Below, piece after piece: positions 29,851 through 40,145 of a stretch of 64,000 nucleotides of DNA. The stretch comes from Globodera rostochiensis (taxonomy: Eukaryota; Nematoda; Chromadorea; Rhabditida; Heteroderidae), in the NCBI GenBank assembly GCA_018350325.1, contig JAEVLN010000005.1:3358142-3422141 (forward strand), read 5' to 3'. The position numbers were made by a program, and so were the translations under genes. Numbering within the stretch: position 1 is the first letter of the stretch; every line of letters begins with the position of its first letter. The notes under the pieces are model-generated. The model worked only from the letters and a program-made list of their open reading frames with translations. It was not told the DNA's origin and searched no databases.

Positions 29851-30697
29851 TCACGCATTGGGACGGAGTTTAAAGAAATGTAGATCTATTGACGCGAATC
29901 GTTTCACTCCAAATACTTCTGTCGCGGAATTTTTTTCCACAGATTGGCCATCGACAGAATTTGGATGCAATTGCTGTCGTTTAAATTGCTTTTTCCATTT
30001 ATACAAAGTGACACTGCTAATTTTCAACATTTTGACAAATTCCCCAACATTCATTTTAGGATTGTGGTCTTTAATTTCATAATAACGTTTCATTAATTCC
30101 TTTTGTTTGCTTTGGGAGCATTTATGTTTTGGTGCTGTAAAAGAATTTTTAAATTATTAATATAGGTAATAAATAATGGCTCGAAATACTCACTGGATTG
30201 GCTGAGATCACGTTTCCAATTGTAAATTGTTGTAAAACTAAGGCCCAATTCTTTTGCGACAGTTTCATTTATTTGATTGGGATAAGAGTTTTTGAATCCG
30301 GCCCGCTTTAACTCGGCTTTTCTCTGATCAAATTTCTCTATTAAATGTTTACGTTTGAATTGGGTTCAATTTGTCCAAGCAGAGCTGAATTGGGTTCAAT
30401 TTGTCCAAGCAGAGCTGAATTGGGTTCAATTTGTCCAAGCAGAGCTGAATTTGGTTCAATTTGTCCAATTTGGGTGTTCTGCCGGTCGATTTGGTGATGG
30501 ACATTTTGTCCAAAGTTTGTTGGCGCCGGCGTTTTCAAATCTTCGGCGGTTTCACCTTTGTCCCACCAGCCTTCTCCGAATATTTCTTCAAATGTTTTGA
30601 GTGGCGTTTCCTCCAATTTTACTTTTACGGATTCGGCTTTGTCCAGCGAATTTGTTGCAATTAATCCGACTAAAATTAAAATCCAAAACTCTTCCAT
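29851..30697 (-). pseudogene. Family copy lacking HTH domain 1
   Basis: On the minus strand, ATG 30697 opens a signal peptide (MEEFWILILVGLIATNS), GEGWWDKGETAEDLKTPAP and a linker with three GQIEPNSALL repeats. Domain 1 is deleted, and the junction (IEPNSNVNI, stop near 30341) shifts the frame. Domain 2 continues in another frame (KRKHLIEKFDQRKAEL to TTIYNWKRDLSQS). The intron (TCCA|GTGAGT, exon end 30194; acceptor before 30134) and the second exon are recognisable. Exon 2 loses the family C-terminus after SVEKNSATE and ends at 29851 in unrelated sequence. A 118-residue secreted peptide (signal peptide plus linker) could still be made. Confidence 0.7.
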
Positions 30698-30779
30698 TTT
30701 ATTTGGGCAAAATAAAACTTTGAATTTAGGGATAATTATATAAATTCCAAGCTTTAATAAAAAAAATTTGCTGAATGCA

Positions 30780-30845
30780 ATAAATGACAGCCCACAATAA
30801 GCCTTTTGAACCGGGACCAAATCAATATTTCTGACATCTTTTATT
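30780..30845 (-). promoter_or_regulatory. Conserved 5' flank of family copy 29851-30697
   Basis: On the gene's strand: GTCAGAAATATTGATTTGGT, then TTGTGGGCTGTCATTTATTG about 50 bases before the AT-rich leader. It is shortened between the two blocks compared with other copies. Confidence 0.45.
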
Positions 30846-30904
30846 TGATTAAATTTATTAATTTATGAATATTTTAATTTAGTCAATTTTTTCGTATTTG
30901 TTCA

Positions 30905-31960
30905 GGGCTCCTCCGCTGAACTTTATTTGGAGGTGGAGCTGTTGAAGTCATCATCTTATAATGCATTTGGCAATCGAACTGCTCGACAAGCTGGCGCCGG
31001 CTATGGTCACGAGTCGGTCGGAACAGGGACTTCCGGAACGTGCATCCGGAATGGCGCAGGCCCTACAATTTGTAAGTCTTATCAAGAAATTTTTGAAATG
31101 ATAATTAAAATGTGACAAATTATCCCCCACCCGCAGGCAAGGCCACCCCACCGCCATGCAAGTCATGCCCGCAGGGTGCGCCTGGTCTACCCGGAGAGCA
31201 GGAAATATAAATTTATATATATAATTCAAATTCTATTTTTCAAAATGTTTAGAATGCCTATACTTACTTATAACACACAAAAAACGAAAAGGATAAAAAA
31301 CGAAATGCCCAAAAACGAATAGGGTATTCGAACAAGCTCAAACGTCTAAAAAGCATGAATTGATCCTTACTTGTTTTTTCGTTGTTTTTTGTTGTTGGTG
31401 ATTTTGTGATTTTTGAATGATTTAAGGCAAAATTGATTTTTGTAAAATTTAAATTTTGCGAAAATTTGTTCGAATTCGTGTTAGGGTGTTTGAATAGGTC
31501 AAAACATAGATCAGAATCGAGTGTACGCCCCGGAATACCACTATAAACACCTTTAGTTTTGACTTTTAATAATCACTGACGGATTGTCCTTCACTCACGG
31601 ATTGATTGTCCTTTGACGGATTGTCCACTGACGGATTGTCCAGACACCAGTTTCTTTTAAAAATTCTTGTCTCCCAGGTGACCAAAGAGCGCCCAGGCCG
31701 CTTGGTCCCCCGGGCGCTCTTGGCTCGCCGTGACAGCCCGGAGCACGTGGACCTAAAGGTAGGTGTGAGTATTTTGTAATTTTTTTTTTCCATTTTGGGA
31801 CCCAAATTTGGCCAATTTTTCTTCAAAGGGCATTTGTCCAAAATATTGCGCCATCGACGGCGGCGTGTTCTTTGAGGATGGCACGCGCCGATAAAAATGG
31901 GAAAAACACATTTTTGTTATTTTTTGATGCAATAAATATTCTTTAGGGTACATGAATTAA
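30905..31960 (+). pseudogene. Decayed cuticle-collagen copy
   Basis: It aligns with the intact gene at 35913-37479. About 30907-31070 matches its exon 2 (GSSAELYLEVELLKSSS, then GAGYGHESVGTGTSGTCIRN) but lacks the whole Gly-X-Y stretch. About 31137-31205 matches exon 3 (PPCKSCPQGAPGLPGEQ) and then breaks. About 31680-31757 matches exon 6, and 31835-31912 matches the C-terminal region (DGGVFFEDGTRR). The N-terminal exon is absent, and between the parts lie about 450 bases of unrelated sequence including a scrap of GACGGATTGTCC fold-back repeat (31572-31645). Confidence 0.8.
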
Positions 31961-31964
31961 CGGG

Positions 31965-32250
31965 GGTTAGGGAGGGTACCATCTAAATTTAGCGATTTTC
32001 TCCTCAATTTAAGTTCTTTCTTTATTCAAATAATTTCATTTGGCTTAATTTTCGTAGTGAATAAGTTGAAAAAAATGAAACCAAAATAAAATCCTGAACT
32101 CATTCATCTTATTTGTTAGTAGTGCTGCACGAGACCCAAAATTTACAAGACTCGAGAGTCAAGACCGAGACTCTCGTGCAGACTATTTGTTAGGTTAATG
32201 TTGGGATAATTGTGAATATTTGGTAAATAAAATAAATTTTAGCCTAAATA
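31965..32250. other. Intergenic; ACTCGAGAGTC micro-repeats
   Basis: GACTCGAGAGTCAAGACCGA near 32148 and GAGACTCTCGTGCAGACT nearby form short inverted repeats like those at 57040-57145. No gene. Confidence 0.4.
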
Positions 32251-32254
32251 AAAG

Positions 32255-32395
32255 CTGGCGCCGGCGTTCAAATTTTTGGCTTCATCTTTGTCCCACCATT
32301 CTACGAATAATTCGAACTCGGCTTTAATCTGATCAAATTTCTCTACCAAATGTTTACGTTCTTCTTTTTCATAGATCATTTTTTGACTTATGCCA
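32255..32395 (-). pseudogene. Scrap of family exon 1
   Basis: On the minus strand: SQKMIYEKEERKHLVEKFDQ-like sequence (32395-32315) beside WWDKDEAKNLNAGAS-like sequence (32312-32258), in an order that implies internal rearrangement and deletion of domain 1. No start, intron or third domain. Confidence 0.6.
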
Positions 32396-32399
32396 TAAA

Positions 32400-32760
32400 T
32401 GAATTTCGGGAACTTTTAAGCCACCCTGAAGACATTTCATCAACCGTGGGGAAAACAAACGTTATCATCCGGACGTTTCATAGCTAATGTGTAAAAACAG
32501 ACGTTTCATCACCTAACACAATTCTCAGACATTCGTTGTAACATAAAGTGAAAAGCTCTGATCGTCAGTCGTCAACCAAACGATCAGCACTTTTTTTATT
32601 TGATTTCTCTCCAAACGGATATCCGTTTTGTTATACATACATACACTAATAAAACAACAAAATGTCCTTTTAAAAATTGAGCCTCAAATGTTGATAAATA
32701 ATGAAAAATACCTAATCAATCTAAGAAAAGCTTGAAAAAATGAACAGAGTTCTGTTGCGG
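32400..32760. other. Intergenic, no gene seen
   Basis: GACGTTTCAT-type motifs recur at 32480-32510. Bases 32740-32815 resemble 3' flank class A (GTTGCGGATAATG, then AAGAAATCG), consistent with the family gene next to it. Confidence 0.35.
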
Positions 32761-32816
32761 ATAATGTCGAAAATATAAAGAAATCGTTGAGGGTTTTTCA
32801 AATATTGGACATTCAT

Positions 32817-33820
32817 TCAAAGATTTCCCGAATTCGTCCCAATTTCCTGAACATTTGCCGCGGCATTGTCTTCCACAGAAAGTCCATCGACAGAATTTTG
32901 ATGAAATTGCTGTTGTTTAAATTGCTTTTTCCAAATATACAAAGAGCTTTTTCCAATTTTCAACATTTTGGCAATGTCCTTGTCTCTAATTTTAGAATTT
33001 TGGTTCTTAATTTCATAATAACTTTTCATCAATTCCTTTTGTTCGTTGTGGGAGTATTTATGTTGTGGTTCTGTAAAAGAATTTTAATTAATATAAATAA
33101 ATTAATAAAATTGGACTCGAAATACTCACTGGATTGGCCAAGTTTTTGTTTCCAATTGGAAATTGTTCCAAAACTGAGGCCCAACTTTTTTGCAACAGTT
33201 TCATCAATTTCATTTTTAAATGAACTTTTGAATCCGTCCCGCTTTAACTCGGCTTTCATTTGATCAAATTTCTTTATCAAATTTTTTTGTACATTTTTTG
33301 TGTTCCCAAAGTTATGCCGTTTTTGACTTAGGCCAAATTCTTTTTTCCATTTATATATTTTTGAGCTATTGACTTTTAAATGTTTACCAATTTTCTTTTC
33401 AATTTGAGTCCATTCTTTTTTTGAATATTTTCCTTTTTGCTTAAATTCGTCTTTTATTGCGAGGAATTTGTCAACAATTTTACGTTTTCGCTCATCTTCA
33501 GCAATAAGTTCTTCCCCATTTTTGGCATTCTCAGAGTGATCATACTCTGTGAGAGGAGGATTCTGATCAGTTGAATTGGGTTCAATTTGTCGAATTTGGG
33601 TGTTCTGTCGGTCGATTTGGTGATGGACATTTTGTCCAAAGTTTGTTGGCGCCGGCGTTTTCAAATCTTCGGCTTCACCTTTGTCCCACCAGCCTTCTCC
33701 GAATATTTCATCAAATGTTTTGAGTGGCGTTTCCTCCAATTTTACTTTTACGGATTTGGCTTTGTCCAGTGAATTTGTTGCAAATAATGCCACCAAAATT
33801 AAAATCCAGAACTCATTCAT
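32817..33820 (-). CDS. Secreted multi-HTH family protein, intact copy, 314 aa
   Basis: Minus-strand exons 33820-33130 and 33070-32817, with donor TCCA|GTGAGT and acceptor TTTTACAG in phase 1, give 315 clean codons. The signal peptide is MNEFWILILVALFATNS. Lysine replaces the usual glutamate in SLDKAKSV. The linker is the minimal form: one RQIEPNSTDQ and one NPPLTEYDHS. Domain 1 is RKIVDKFLAIKDEFKQKGKY to KIYKWKKEFGLSQ. A slightly longer inter-domain segment (KRHNFGNTKNVQK) precedes domain 2, which ends GTISNWKQKLGQS. Domain 3 reads IRDKDIAKMLKIGKSSLYIW with WKKQFKQQQ. The intron is 59 bases. Confidence 0.8.
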
Positions 33821-33899
33821 CTTAGATTAATTGTTGAGATAATATGTGAATATTTTGTAAATGAAATAAAATAACTAAAATGATGAATTTTGTAGCCCA

Positions 33900-34095
33900 A
33901 ATAAATGCAATAAATCATATTCTTTAATAACTTGTTTCCCCGAATCAATATGCCTGACATTTCTTACTAATAATCATCATTTTACAAAAATTGGCGATCG
34001 ATTGTTGAATAGCTAAAAATGAAAATATATTTTTTAAAAATTTATAATTGCCCTGGAGGAAAAATGCCAGATTTGCCACAGATGAAGACAATATT
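33900..34095 (-). promoter_or_regulatory. Conserved 5' flank of family copy 32817-33820
   Basis: On the gene's strand: CTTCATCTGTGGCAAATCTG (34082), CAATCGATCGCCAATTTTTG (about 33999), TGTCAGGCATATTGATTCGG (about 33959). The GGGCTGTCATT block is degraded. One ATGCCA (34063, plus strand) lies in it. Confidence 0.45.
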
Positions 34096-34239
34096 TTTCG
34101 TAAATTTACTTTCCTTCTTCATTTGCGGATCGGCCTTTTTGGGGGGTCACAAACAAAAAAGCGCGATTCTTTACGCTTTCTGAGCACATTTTGAGATAAA
34201 ATATTCCCGTTTTCTTAAATTTTCCGTTTAAAAGTCCAT

Positions 34240-34660
34240 TTTCTTAATGCAAAAGCCGAGCGCGCGCGCGCGCGTGAAGTTCCGCTTTTTTCTGCCCATT
34301 TTATCGTCCCGTTCCATCTCTCGGGTGCCCAAAGCCGACAAATCGGGTTTTTCTTTTTAAATCAAAACAAAACAACAAAAACATTGTTTTTTTGCTAATG
34401 CCCTGAGGGGTGTGTGATCAGATCACTCGGCTTTGCCGATCGGCGCTGGCGGAACTCAACTGAACAACCAGCTGCCCGCCCCTTCCCCCCCCCCCGAAGT
34501 TGTGGAGCGCAAATCGCACTTATAAAAATGTGAAGAATATGTGTTGTTGAGTGAGCGGCGGTGGGTGAGTTCAGCTAGTCCACTCGGCGGCATGTCGTCG
34601 TTACTCAATTCGTTTGCGCTCACTCGTACCTTTTATCGTCCTAAAAATTTTTGCATTATC
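34240..34660 (+). promoter_or_regulatory. GC-rich, TATA-containing region upstream of collagen
   Basis: (GC)n at 34259-34274, then a GC-richer stretch, CTTATAAAAATG near 34518 and a 24-codon frame at 34592 (MSSLLNSFALTRTFYRPKNF). It lies 1.3 kb upstream of the collagen ATG, with a transposon copy (34794-35550) in between. It could be the original collagen promoter pushed away by that insertion, or the promoter of an unrecognised gene. Nothing in the sequence decides this. Confidence 0.25.
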
Positions 34661-34793
34661 GGTTAAAGCCGGCCCCGATTTTAGGACCTAAAACGTGGAC
34701 TCTCTTAGGGGTGGGAGTAAATTGTCTTTATTTTGGTACTGAAATTTTGGTCCCGATTTTTTAAAATGCCTTCAAAACCCCTCTATTTATGTA

Positions 34794-35550
34794 CAGGGTG
34801 CGTAAAAAGTTCCCGCACTTTTTTGCATTTTAATTTCAGGGTCTAAACATCTTTATTTCAAAAAGCTGAGGTCAGAATTGGATTCTTCAGAGTTTTTTGG
34901 GCTAGAAAACAAATAGAAAAAGTTAGTTTCTCCCAGAAAAAGAGCCATTTAACAAATTACAAGCCCACAAAAATGCCCAAAAATTATTAGCATTTAGTCG
35001 CGACTTTTTTTTGGCCATTTTGTTCACTACATACCCAAGCGGTGGTTTCAGTGCTCCAATTGCTCTAAATCTGGTAGTTTGAAGCCTTTGCTCTTAAAAT
35101 AATCACAATAGATATCCATAGAATTCATACCCTTCAAGTGACTTTGCCAAATATCGTTATATTAAAATCCGTCAAACCAAATCGTAAAAAATGCTAATTT
35201 TATTTTTGAGCTATGAGCGCGAAAATTGATAAAAATCTCAAGATTAGTTGCAAGGGGTCGTTATTTGAGTAAAAGAAGCCGATTTAAAGTGTTTGAATGC
35301 TTTATACAAAAGCAGAGCTGGATTTTGTAGTTGTCAAAAGGCCAAAAAAGAGGCGCGACCAACGCAATAATTTTCGGAAGCGTTTGGACACCTGTATTGC
35401 AGCGAAGGGAACTCATTTCGAACATTTGTTGTGATTAAGTTTTAGCCCTGATTCTGATGAACAACTTATGTGTAATATTTATGTTTTTTTCTTCTTTTTT
35501 CATAAAACAAAAATTGATTTAAAAAGTGCGGGAACTTTTTACGCACCCTG
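34794..35550 (+). mobile_element. Tc1/mariner-type element, deletion derivative, 757 bp
   Basis: Terminal inverted repeats CAGGGTGCGTAAAAAGTTCC (34794) and its complement ending at 35550 extend for about 29 bases. The element is flanked by TA on both sides (34792-34793, 35551-35552), the Tc1/mariner target duplication. Near the right end FRKRLDTCIAAKGTHFEHLL followed by TGA (35372-35434) has the form of a mariner-like transposase C-terminus. The catalytic domain is deleted, so it is non-autonomous. Confidence 0.8.
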
Positions 35551-35554
35551 TATA

Positions 35555-35905
35555 ATGGTCCCGGTGGTTTTTTGACCAGGACCAAAATAGTCCCGGTCTC
35601 GTAATACCTTAGTAAAAACCTAAAATCGCAGCCATAAACATCATCAGAGATTAGATTTTTAGTTACAAAAAATCTTGAAATTGTTAACTAAATAGTTGCA
35701 AAAAAGTGCCAAAATAGTGGTCAAAATACGGGTTCATAAGCAAAAATAGTGATGAAAAATGTGCGTAAAAATAATGCACTTTAAAAATATATTTCGGAGC
35801 GGGGCAAGGACAGTACAAAATGTAGTCCAAGGGTTTCTCGAAATTTCTGGTAGGTTTTCAAATCCTTTCTTATTTTTGGGGTTTCAAAAATTTTTTTTAA
35901 AATTA
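35555..35905. other. Collagen upstream region
   Basis: GGTCCCGGTGGTTTTTTGAC and TAGTCCCGGTCTCGTAATAC (35560-35605) are more GGTCCC micro-repeats. The remaining AT-rich sequence up to 35912 may hold the proximal promoter or a trans-splice acceptor (TTTAAAATTAAG at about 35897). Confidence 0.35.
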
Positions 35906-35912
35906 AGCCAAA

Positions 35913-37479
35913 ATGAATTGTGACTCGCAAGTGAAGGCGTACAAATTTGTTGCCTATTCCGCGCTGACCTTTTCCCTGGCCGCCGTGCTGTCCGTGTTCG
36001 TCATGTTGCCGTTGATGTACAATTTTGTCAGCCATGTACGACGACAACTCAACCAAGACATGGTCTTATGTCAGGTGGATAAATTATCTAAAAATTATTC
36101 CTTAATTAACTTTAAATATTTTATTTTTATCGGAAGTTTTAATTAAAATACTATTTAAAAAAGTTTAAATACATTAAGTAATAACGGAATTACAAATTTT
36201 CAAAAAAAAATTTATAAAAATAGAAACCTTAGTTTACACCCTAAGTGCCTATATAAATTTAATTGATTAAATTTATTAATTTATGAATATTTTAGTCAAT
36301 TTTTTTCATATTTGTCCAGGGCTCCTCCGCTGAACTTTATTTGGAGGTGGAGCTGTTGAAGTCATCATCCTATATTGCATTTGGCAATCGAACTGCTCGA
36401 CAAGCTGGCGCCGGCTATGGTCACGAGTCGGTCGGAACAGGGACTTCCGGAACGAGCATCCGAAAAGGTGTCGGTTCCGGTTGCATGCCGTGTTGTGTGC
36501 CAGGCCCACCCGGCGCACCGGGACGACCCGGCCGGCATGGCAAGCCTGGGAAGCCGGGCGCGCCCGGGGTGCCCGGCGCGGTCGGCGCAGGCCCTGCAAT
36601 TTGTAAGCGTTTTAAAGAAATTTTTGAAATGATAATTAAAATGCGACAAATTATCCCCCACCCCGCAGGCGAGGCCACCCCACCGCCCTGCAAGCCATGC
36701 CCGCAAGGTCCGCCTGGTTCACCCGGAGAGCAGGGCCAACCGGGCGATGTGGGCGTTGGTGAGCGCTTGAAAAATTATTTTATTTGAAATTTTCATTTTT
36801 GCCAGAGGGGCCATCCGGACGTCTAGGCCCCGAGGGTGCACCCGGTGAGCAGGGGCCAAAGGGATCGCCCGGACTCCCCGGCGAGAAGGGCCCAATGGGT
36901 CAGCCAGGAGAGTAAGTTTTCTCGTGTCTCTTAAATTTTGAAATGATTTTTATCCATTTTTTTATAAATTTATATATTATATAATTCTAAATTTTTTTCC
37001 CAAAATGTTAAGAATTCAGCAACATTTTTAAGGCTCGGACCGCCTGCACCGAATGAGCAGCTGGTGCCCGGCGAAGCCGGACCGCCGGGTAAAAGCAGCA
37101 TTTGAGTCCAATATGTTAAATTTTCTTGCGGCAACATTTTTTTTTTGTGGCCAAATTTCTTTAAAAAAATCTTTGTCTTCCAGGTGACCAAGGAGCGCCC
37201 GGGCCGCTTGGTCCCCCGGGCGCTCTTGGCGCGCCGGGACAGCCCGGAGCACTTGGACCTAAAGGTATGTACTGTAGGTGATTTGTAACATTTTGGGACC
37301 CGAATTTGGCCTATTTTTCTTAAGGCCCTGTCGGTGCGGAGGGACCGCCCGGACCGGAAGGCGCCCCAGGCGCTCTTGGCCAACCAGGCTCGCCCGGACA
37401 ACTTGGCGAAAAGGGCATTTGTCCCAAATATTGCGCCATCGACGGCGGCGTGTTCTTTGAGGACGGCACGCGCCGATGA
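35913..37479 (+). CDS. Cuticle collagen, 310 aa, seven exons
   Basis: Exons 35913-36074, 36320-36602, 36669-36758, 36806-36911, 37033-37088, 37184-37264 and 37325-37479 join to 311 clean codons. Residues 11-38 are a hydrophobic anchor or signal segment, followed by HVRRQ (possible processing site), as in the nematode cuticle-collagen N-terminal domain. Gly-X-Y repeats start after CMPCCVPGPPG. They are interrupted by CEATPPPCKPCPQG and end at the cysteine-containing C-terminus CPKYCAIDGGVFFEDGTRR. Exon 5's acceptor (TTTTTAAG) and exon 7's (TTCTTAAG) lack the usual CAG. The protein would be secreted by hypodermal cells and cross-linked into the cuticle. AATAAA follows at 37517. Length and layout are normal for the family. 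Confidence 0.85.
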
Positions 37480-37619
37480 AAGAAGCATTGTTGGTGCTTG
37501 TGTATTTTTTGATGCAATAAATTATTCTTTAGTGTACTGTAATTTCAATTGTACATTTTTTTTCAATTATGCAGTGTAAATTCAACGAAAACTCTTTTTG
37601 TTCCACAAAATGCATGAAG

Positions 37620-37950
37620 ATGAAGTAACTAAAAGTCCAACGGATAAAAGACCAACTAAACGAAGCCAGACAAAAGACCAACTAAAGAAAACCGGACAAA
37701 ACCCGTAACTGGACAAAAGACCTAAAGGAAAACCTGACAAAAAACACACTAAAAAAACTCGAACAAAAAGTCCATCAGGACAAAAGACCAATTAAAGGAA
37801 AACCGGACAAAAGACACCCTAAAAGAACTCGAACAAAAGGTCAATCTGGACAAAAGACCAATTAAAGGTTACCCGGACAAAAGCAACTTTATTGGAAAGC
37901 CGGACAAAAGACCTATTAAAGGATAACCGGACAAAACCCTATTATACTTT
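37620..37950. repeat. Degenerate GGACAAAAGACC tandem repeat
   Basis: Units such as GGACAAAAGACCAACTAAA, GGAAAACCGGACAAAAGACC and GAACAAAAAGTCC repeat irregularly for about 330 bases. Purine-rich, with no coding signal. Confidence 0.7.
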
Positions 37951-38039
37951 TTGTCCGCAAATCTTTTGTCAGTGTGATTCCTTTTGTCTATATACAAGAA
38001 TAAATTAATTAAGAAATGGCATTTTTTTTTACTTAAATT

Positions 38040-38420
38040 TCCATGCTTTTTTTTCATAGCACCACCTAATTTATTTGACCCCCCCCCCCCCCCAAAAAAA
38101 ATGTGGGTGCGGGGAGGGGCCAACTTTTGGCTGCTCCTGACGCTTATCAGCTCTGTTGATCACTACTTTTTTATTCACTTGCCCGCCCCGCCACGTCCCC
38201 CGCGGCGCGTTACACACCAATCGACTGTTTTGTGCACTGCCCGACAATGGCGGTGGAAGATGATGATCCTCGCCCCCAAATATGTGTGTACACCCACCCC
38301 GCCCCGCCCGTCGTTGCTCCACCCCCCCCCCCTCACATCAAATCGATCAAAAATGGCATCATAATAATAATAATAAATAAAACACCATATTTTATTTTTC
38401 TGATTACATCGCCCGCAAAT
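38040..38420. other. C-rich, homopolymer-containing stretch
   Basis: Contains runs of 17 C (about 38080) and 10 C near 38330, and an ATAATAATAATAATAAATAA stretch. Frames here are Pro-rich by composition. I see no gene. Confidence 0.4.
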
Positions 38421-38691
38421 TCCATGCAATGATTTTTGAGCGTTTTGCACACGTTGCCGATAAATTTTAAATTATAATTTGTTGTTAACAAAAAAAAATC
38501 GGAGTGAATTTGGAATAAAAAAAAATGGTGATTTGTGTAATTTTTGTGTCTTTTTAACAAATTGTTGCTAACCATTTTTTTAACAATTAAATAAATTGAA
38601 AAATTGAACTTTTTGAATTCAAATTTTTGTACATAGATTTAGACATTTAATGAATTAAATCGTCGACTAATATTGATTGATTACCTTTTAA

Positions 38692-38974
38692 CTAGGGTAG
38701 TACGGACCGGTACTAAATTTAGTCCGGATCAAAAAAGCCGGGGCTAAAGAACAAAAATAAAGAAAAAATGATTGGTAAAAAATTATAAGAGAGTTTGAAG
38801 TAATTTTGAAAACCCGGGACCAAATTTCAACTAAATTGAAAAAATGGAATTTCAGTACTGGTCCGGGCCCGTACTGAGTGGGGGTCGTTTGGGCCACGCC
38901 GTTTGGGCCCCGACGTTTGGGCCCCGCCGTTTGGGCCCCAAACGTCCTGTCCCGCTCCTCCCGTACTACCCTAG
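38692..38974. mobile_element. TIR element with internal CGTTTGGGCCCC repeats, 283 bp
   Basis: CTAGGGTAGTACGG (38692) and CCGTACTACCCTAG (ends 38974) are perfect inverted repeats, extended by AA/TT outside. Just inside the right end is a tandem CCGTTTGGGCCCCGACGTTT tract. No ORF. MITE-like. CTAGGGT ends are shared with other micro-repeat elements in the window (25692, 52432). Confidence 0.6.
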
Positions 38975-39235
38975 TTTTAACCGGAAATAAGATGCAAAAA
39001 AAACAAAATTTCATTGCCTCAAATTGTATGTTTTTCAAAAAAATTTACGATTTTTAATTTCGTTGATTTTAAAAAAAGGATGAACATATTTGTTAGGGTG
39101 CTTTAAAATTAATAATCCTTTCCAAACGCCCATTCGTCCGGTCCCATTCATTGCACACAAACATTTTTATCAACAGCGCCTCACCACTCACTCTGAGCCC
39201 CTGTCGAGAAAAGAGGCGACGAGACCACAATGTTT

Positions 39236-39760
39236 TTTGATAAATTCTGAGAATATTTGGGGGCTTGATTTTTGGAATATTTCTTGGGACTGGATTTTTT
39301 TGAAAAATTCTGAGAAATTTGGGGGCTTGATTTTTGGAATATTTCTTGGGACTGGATTTTTTTGATAAATTCTGAGAATATTTGGGGGCTTGATTTTTGG
39401 AATATTTCTTGGGACTGGATTTTTTTGATAAATTCTGAGAATATTTGGGGGCTTGATTTTTGGAATATTTCTTGGGACTGGATTTTTTTTGATAAATTCT
39501 GAGAATATTTGGAGGCTTGATTTTTGGAATATTTCTTGGGACTGGATTTTTTTGATAAATTCTGAGAATATTTTGAGGCATGATTTTTGGAATATTTCTT
39601 GGGGCTGGGTTTTGTTGACAAATTTTGGAATATTTATTGGGGTCTGATTCTTTTAATAAATTTTGAGAATATTTCTTGGGACCTGATTTTTTAATAGATT
39701 TTTTGAGTTTTTTTTGGGGCCTGATTTTTTATATTGGGATTTTCTTAGAGCTTGATTTTT
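39236..39760. repeat. 64-bp tandem repeat, about six units plus degenerate tail
   Basis: The unit contains GATAAATTCTGAGAATATTT, GGGGGCTTGATTTTTGGAAT and ATTTCTTGGGACTGGATTTT. Six good copies run to about 39625, then increasingly divergent ones to 39760. Open frames on both strands (rich in N-I-S or S-P-K-K-Y) follow from the unit. Confidence 0.85.
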
Positions 39761-39769
39761 AGGGTTAAT

Positions 39770-40140
39770 ATTTTGGCATATTTTAGGGCTTATACCACAA
39801 AATAGGAAAAAAGTAGAATTTATACCCGAATTTTAGACCCTCTACACGAATGTTTGCCTGGTGAAGCAAGCAACAAATTTATTCAGTCACATGGTTTTGT
39901 TGATTTTTAATAATAAAAAAAATCAAAAATTCAAATTCTCACAATTTTTTAACTTTCGCAAATGGATTTTTTTGTTACTTTTTCTCAAGCAATTTTCTCA
40001 AATATATATTTTACATTCATTCTTAATGCGTTGCTGATTTTGGCCTCAAGTAACTTTCTCACATAATGAAATTTGTCTCCACCAACAATTTTATTAAAAA
40101 ATGTATTTAAGCAAAATTGCCTTAGGCAACACCAACCAAA
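39770..40140. other. Upstream region of the four-TM gene
   Basis: AT-rich, with no obvious exon. The ATG at 40146 is preceded by ACCAACCAAAAATAA. Promoter elements could not be identified. Confidence 0.35.
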
Positions 40141-40145
40141 AATAA

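Noticed and set aside
36306..36706. Minus-strand frames opposite the collagen gene
   Set aside because: They are GC-rich shadows of the Gly-X-Y coding strand.
38040..38420. Pro-rich frames around the poly-C runs
   Set aside because: Homopolymer runs and AT-rich breaks create them, and they are open on both strands.
39093..39621. Long minus-strand frames with SSPKKYSKNQAPKYSQ-type repeats
   Set aside because: They are the translation of the 64-bp tandem repeat. Two frames are open simultaneously, and there is no start context or splice support.
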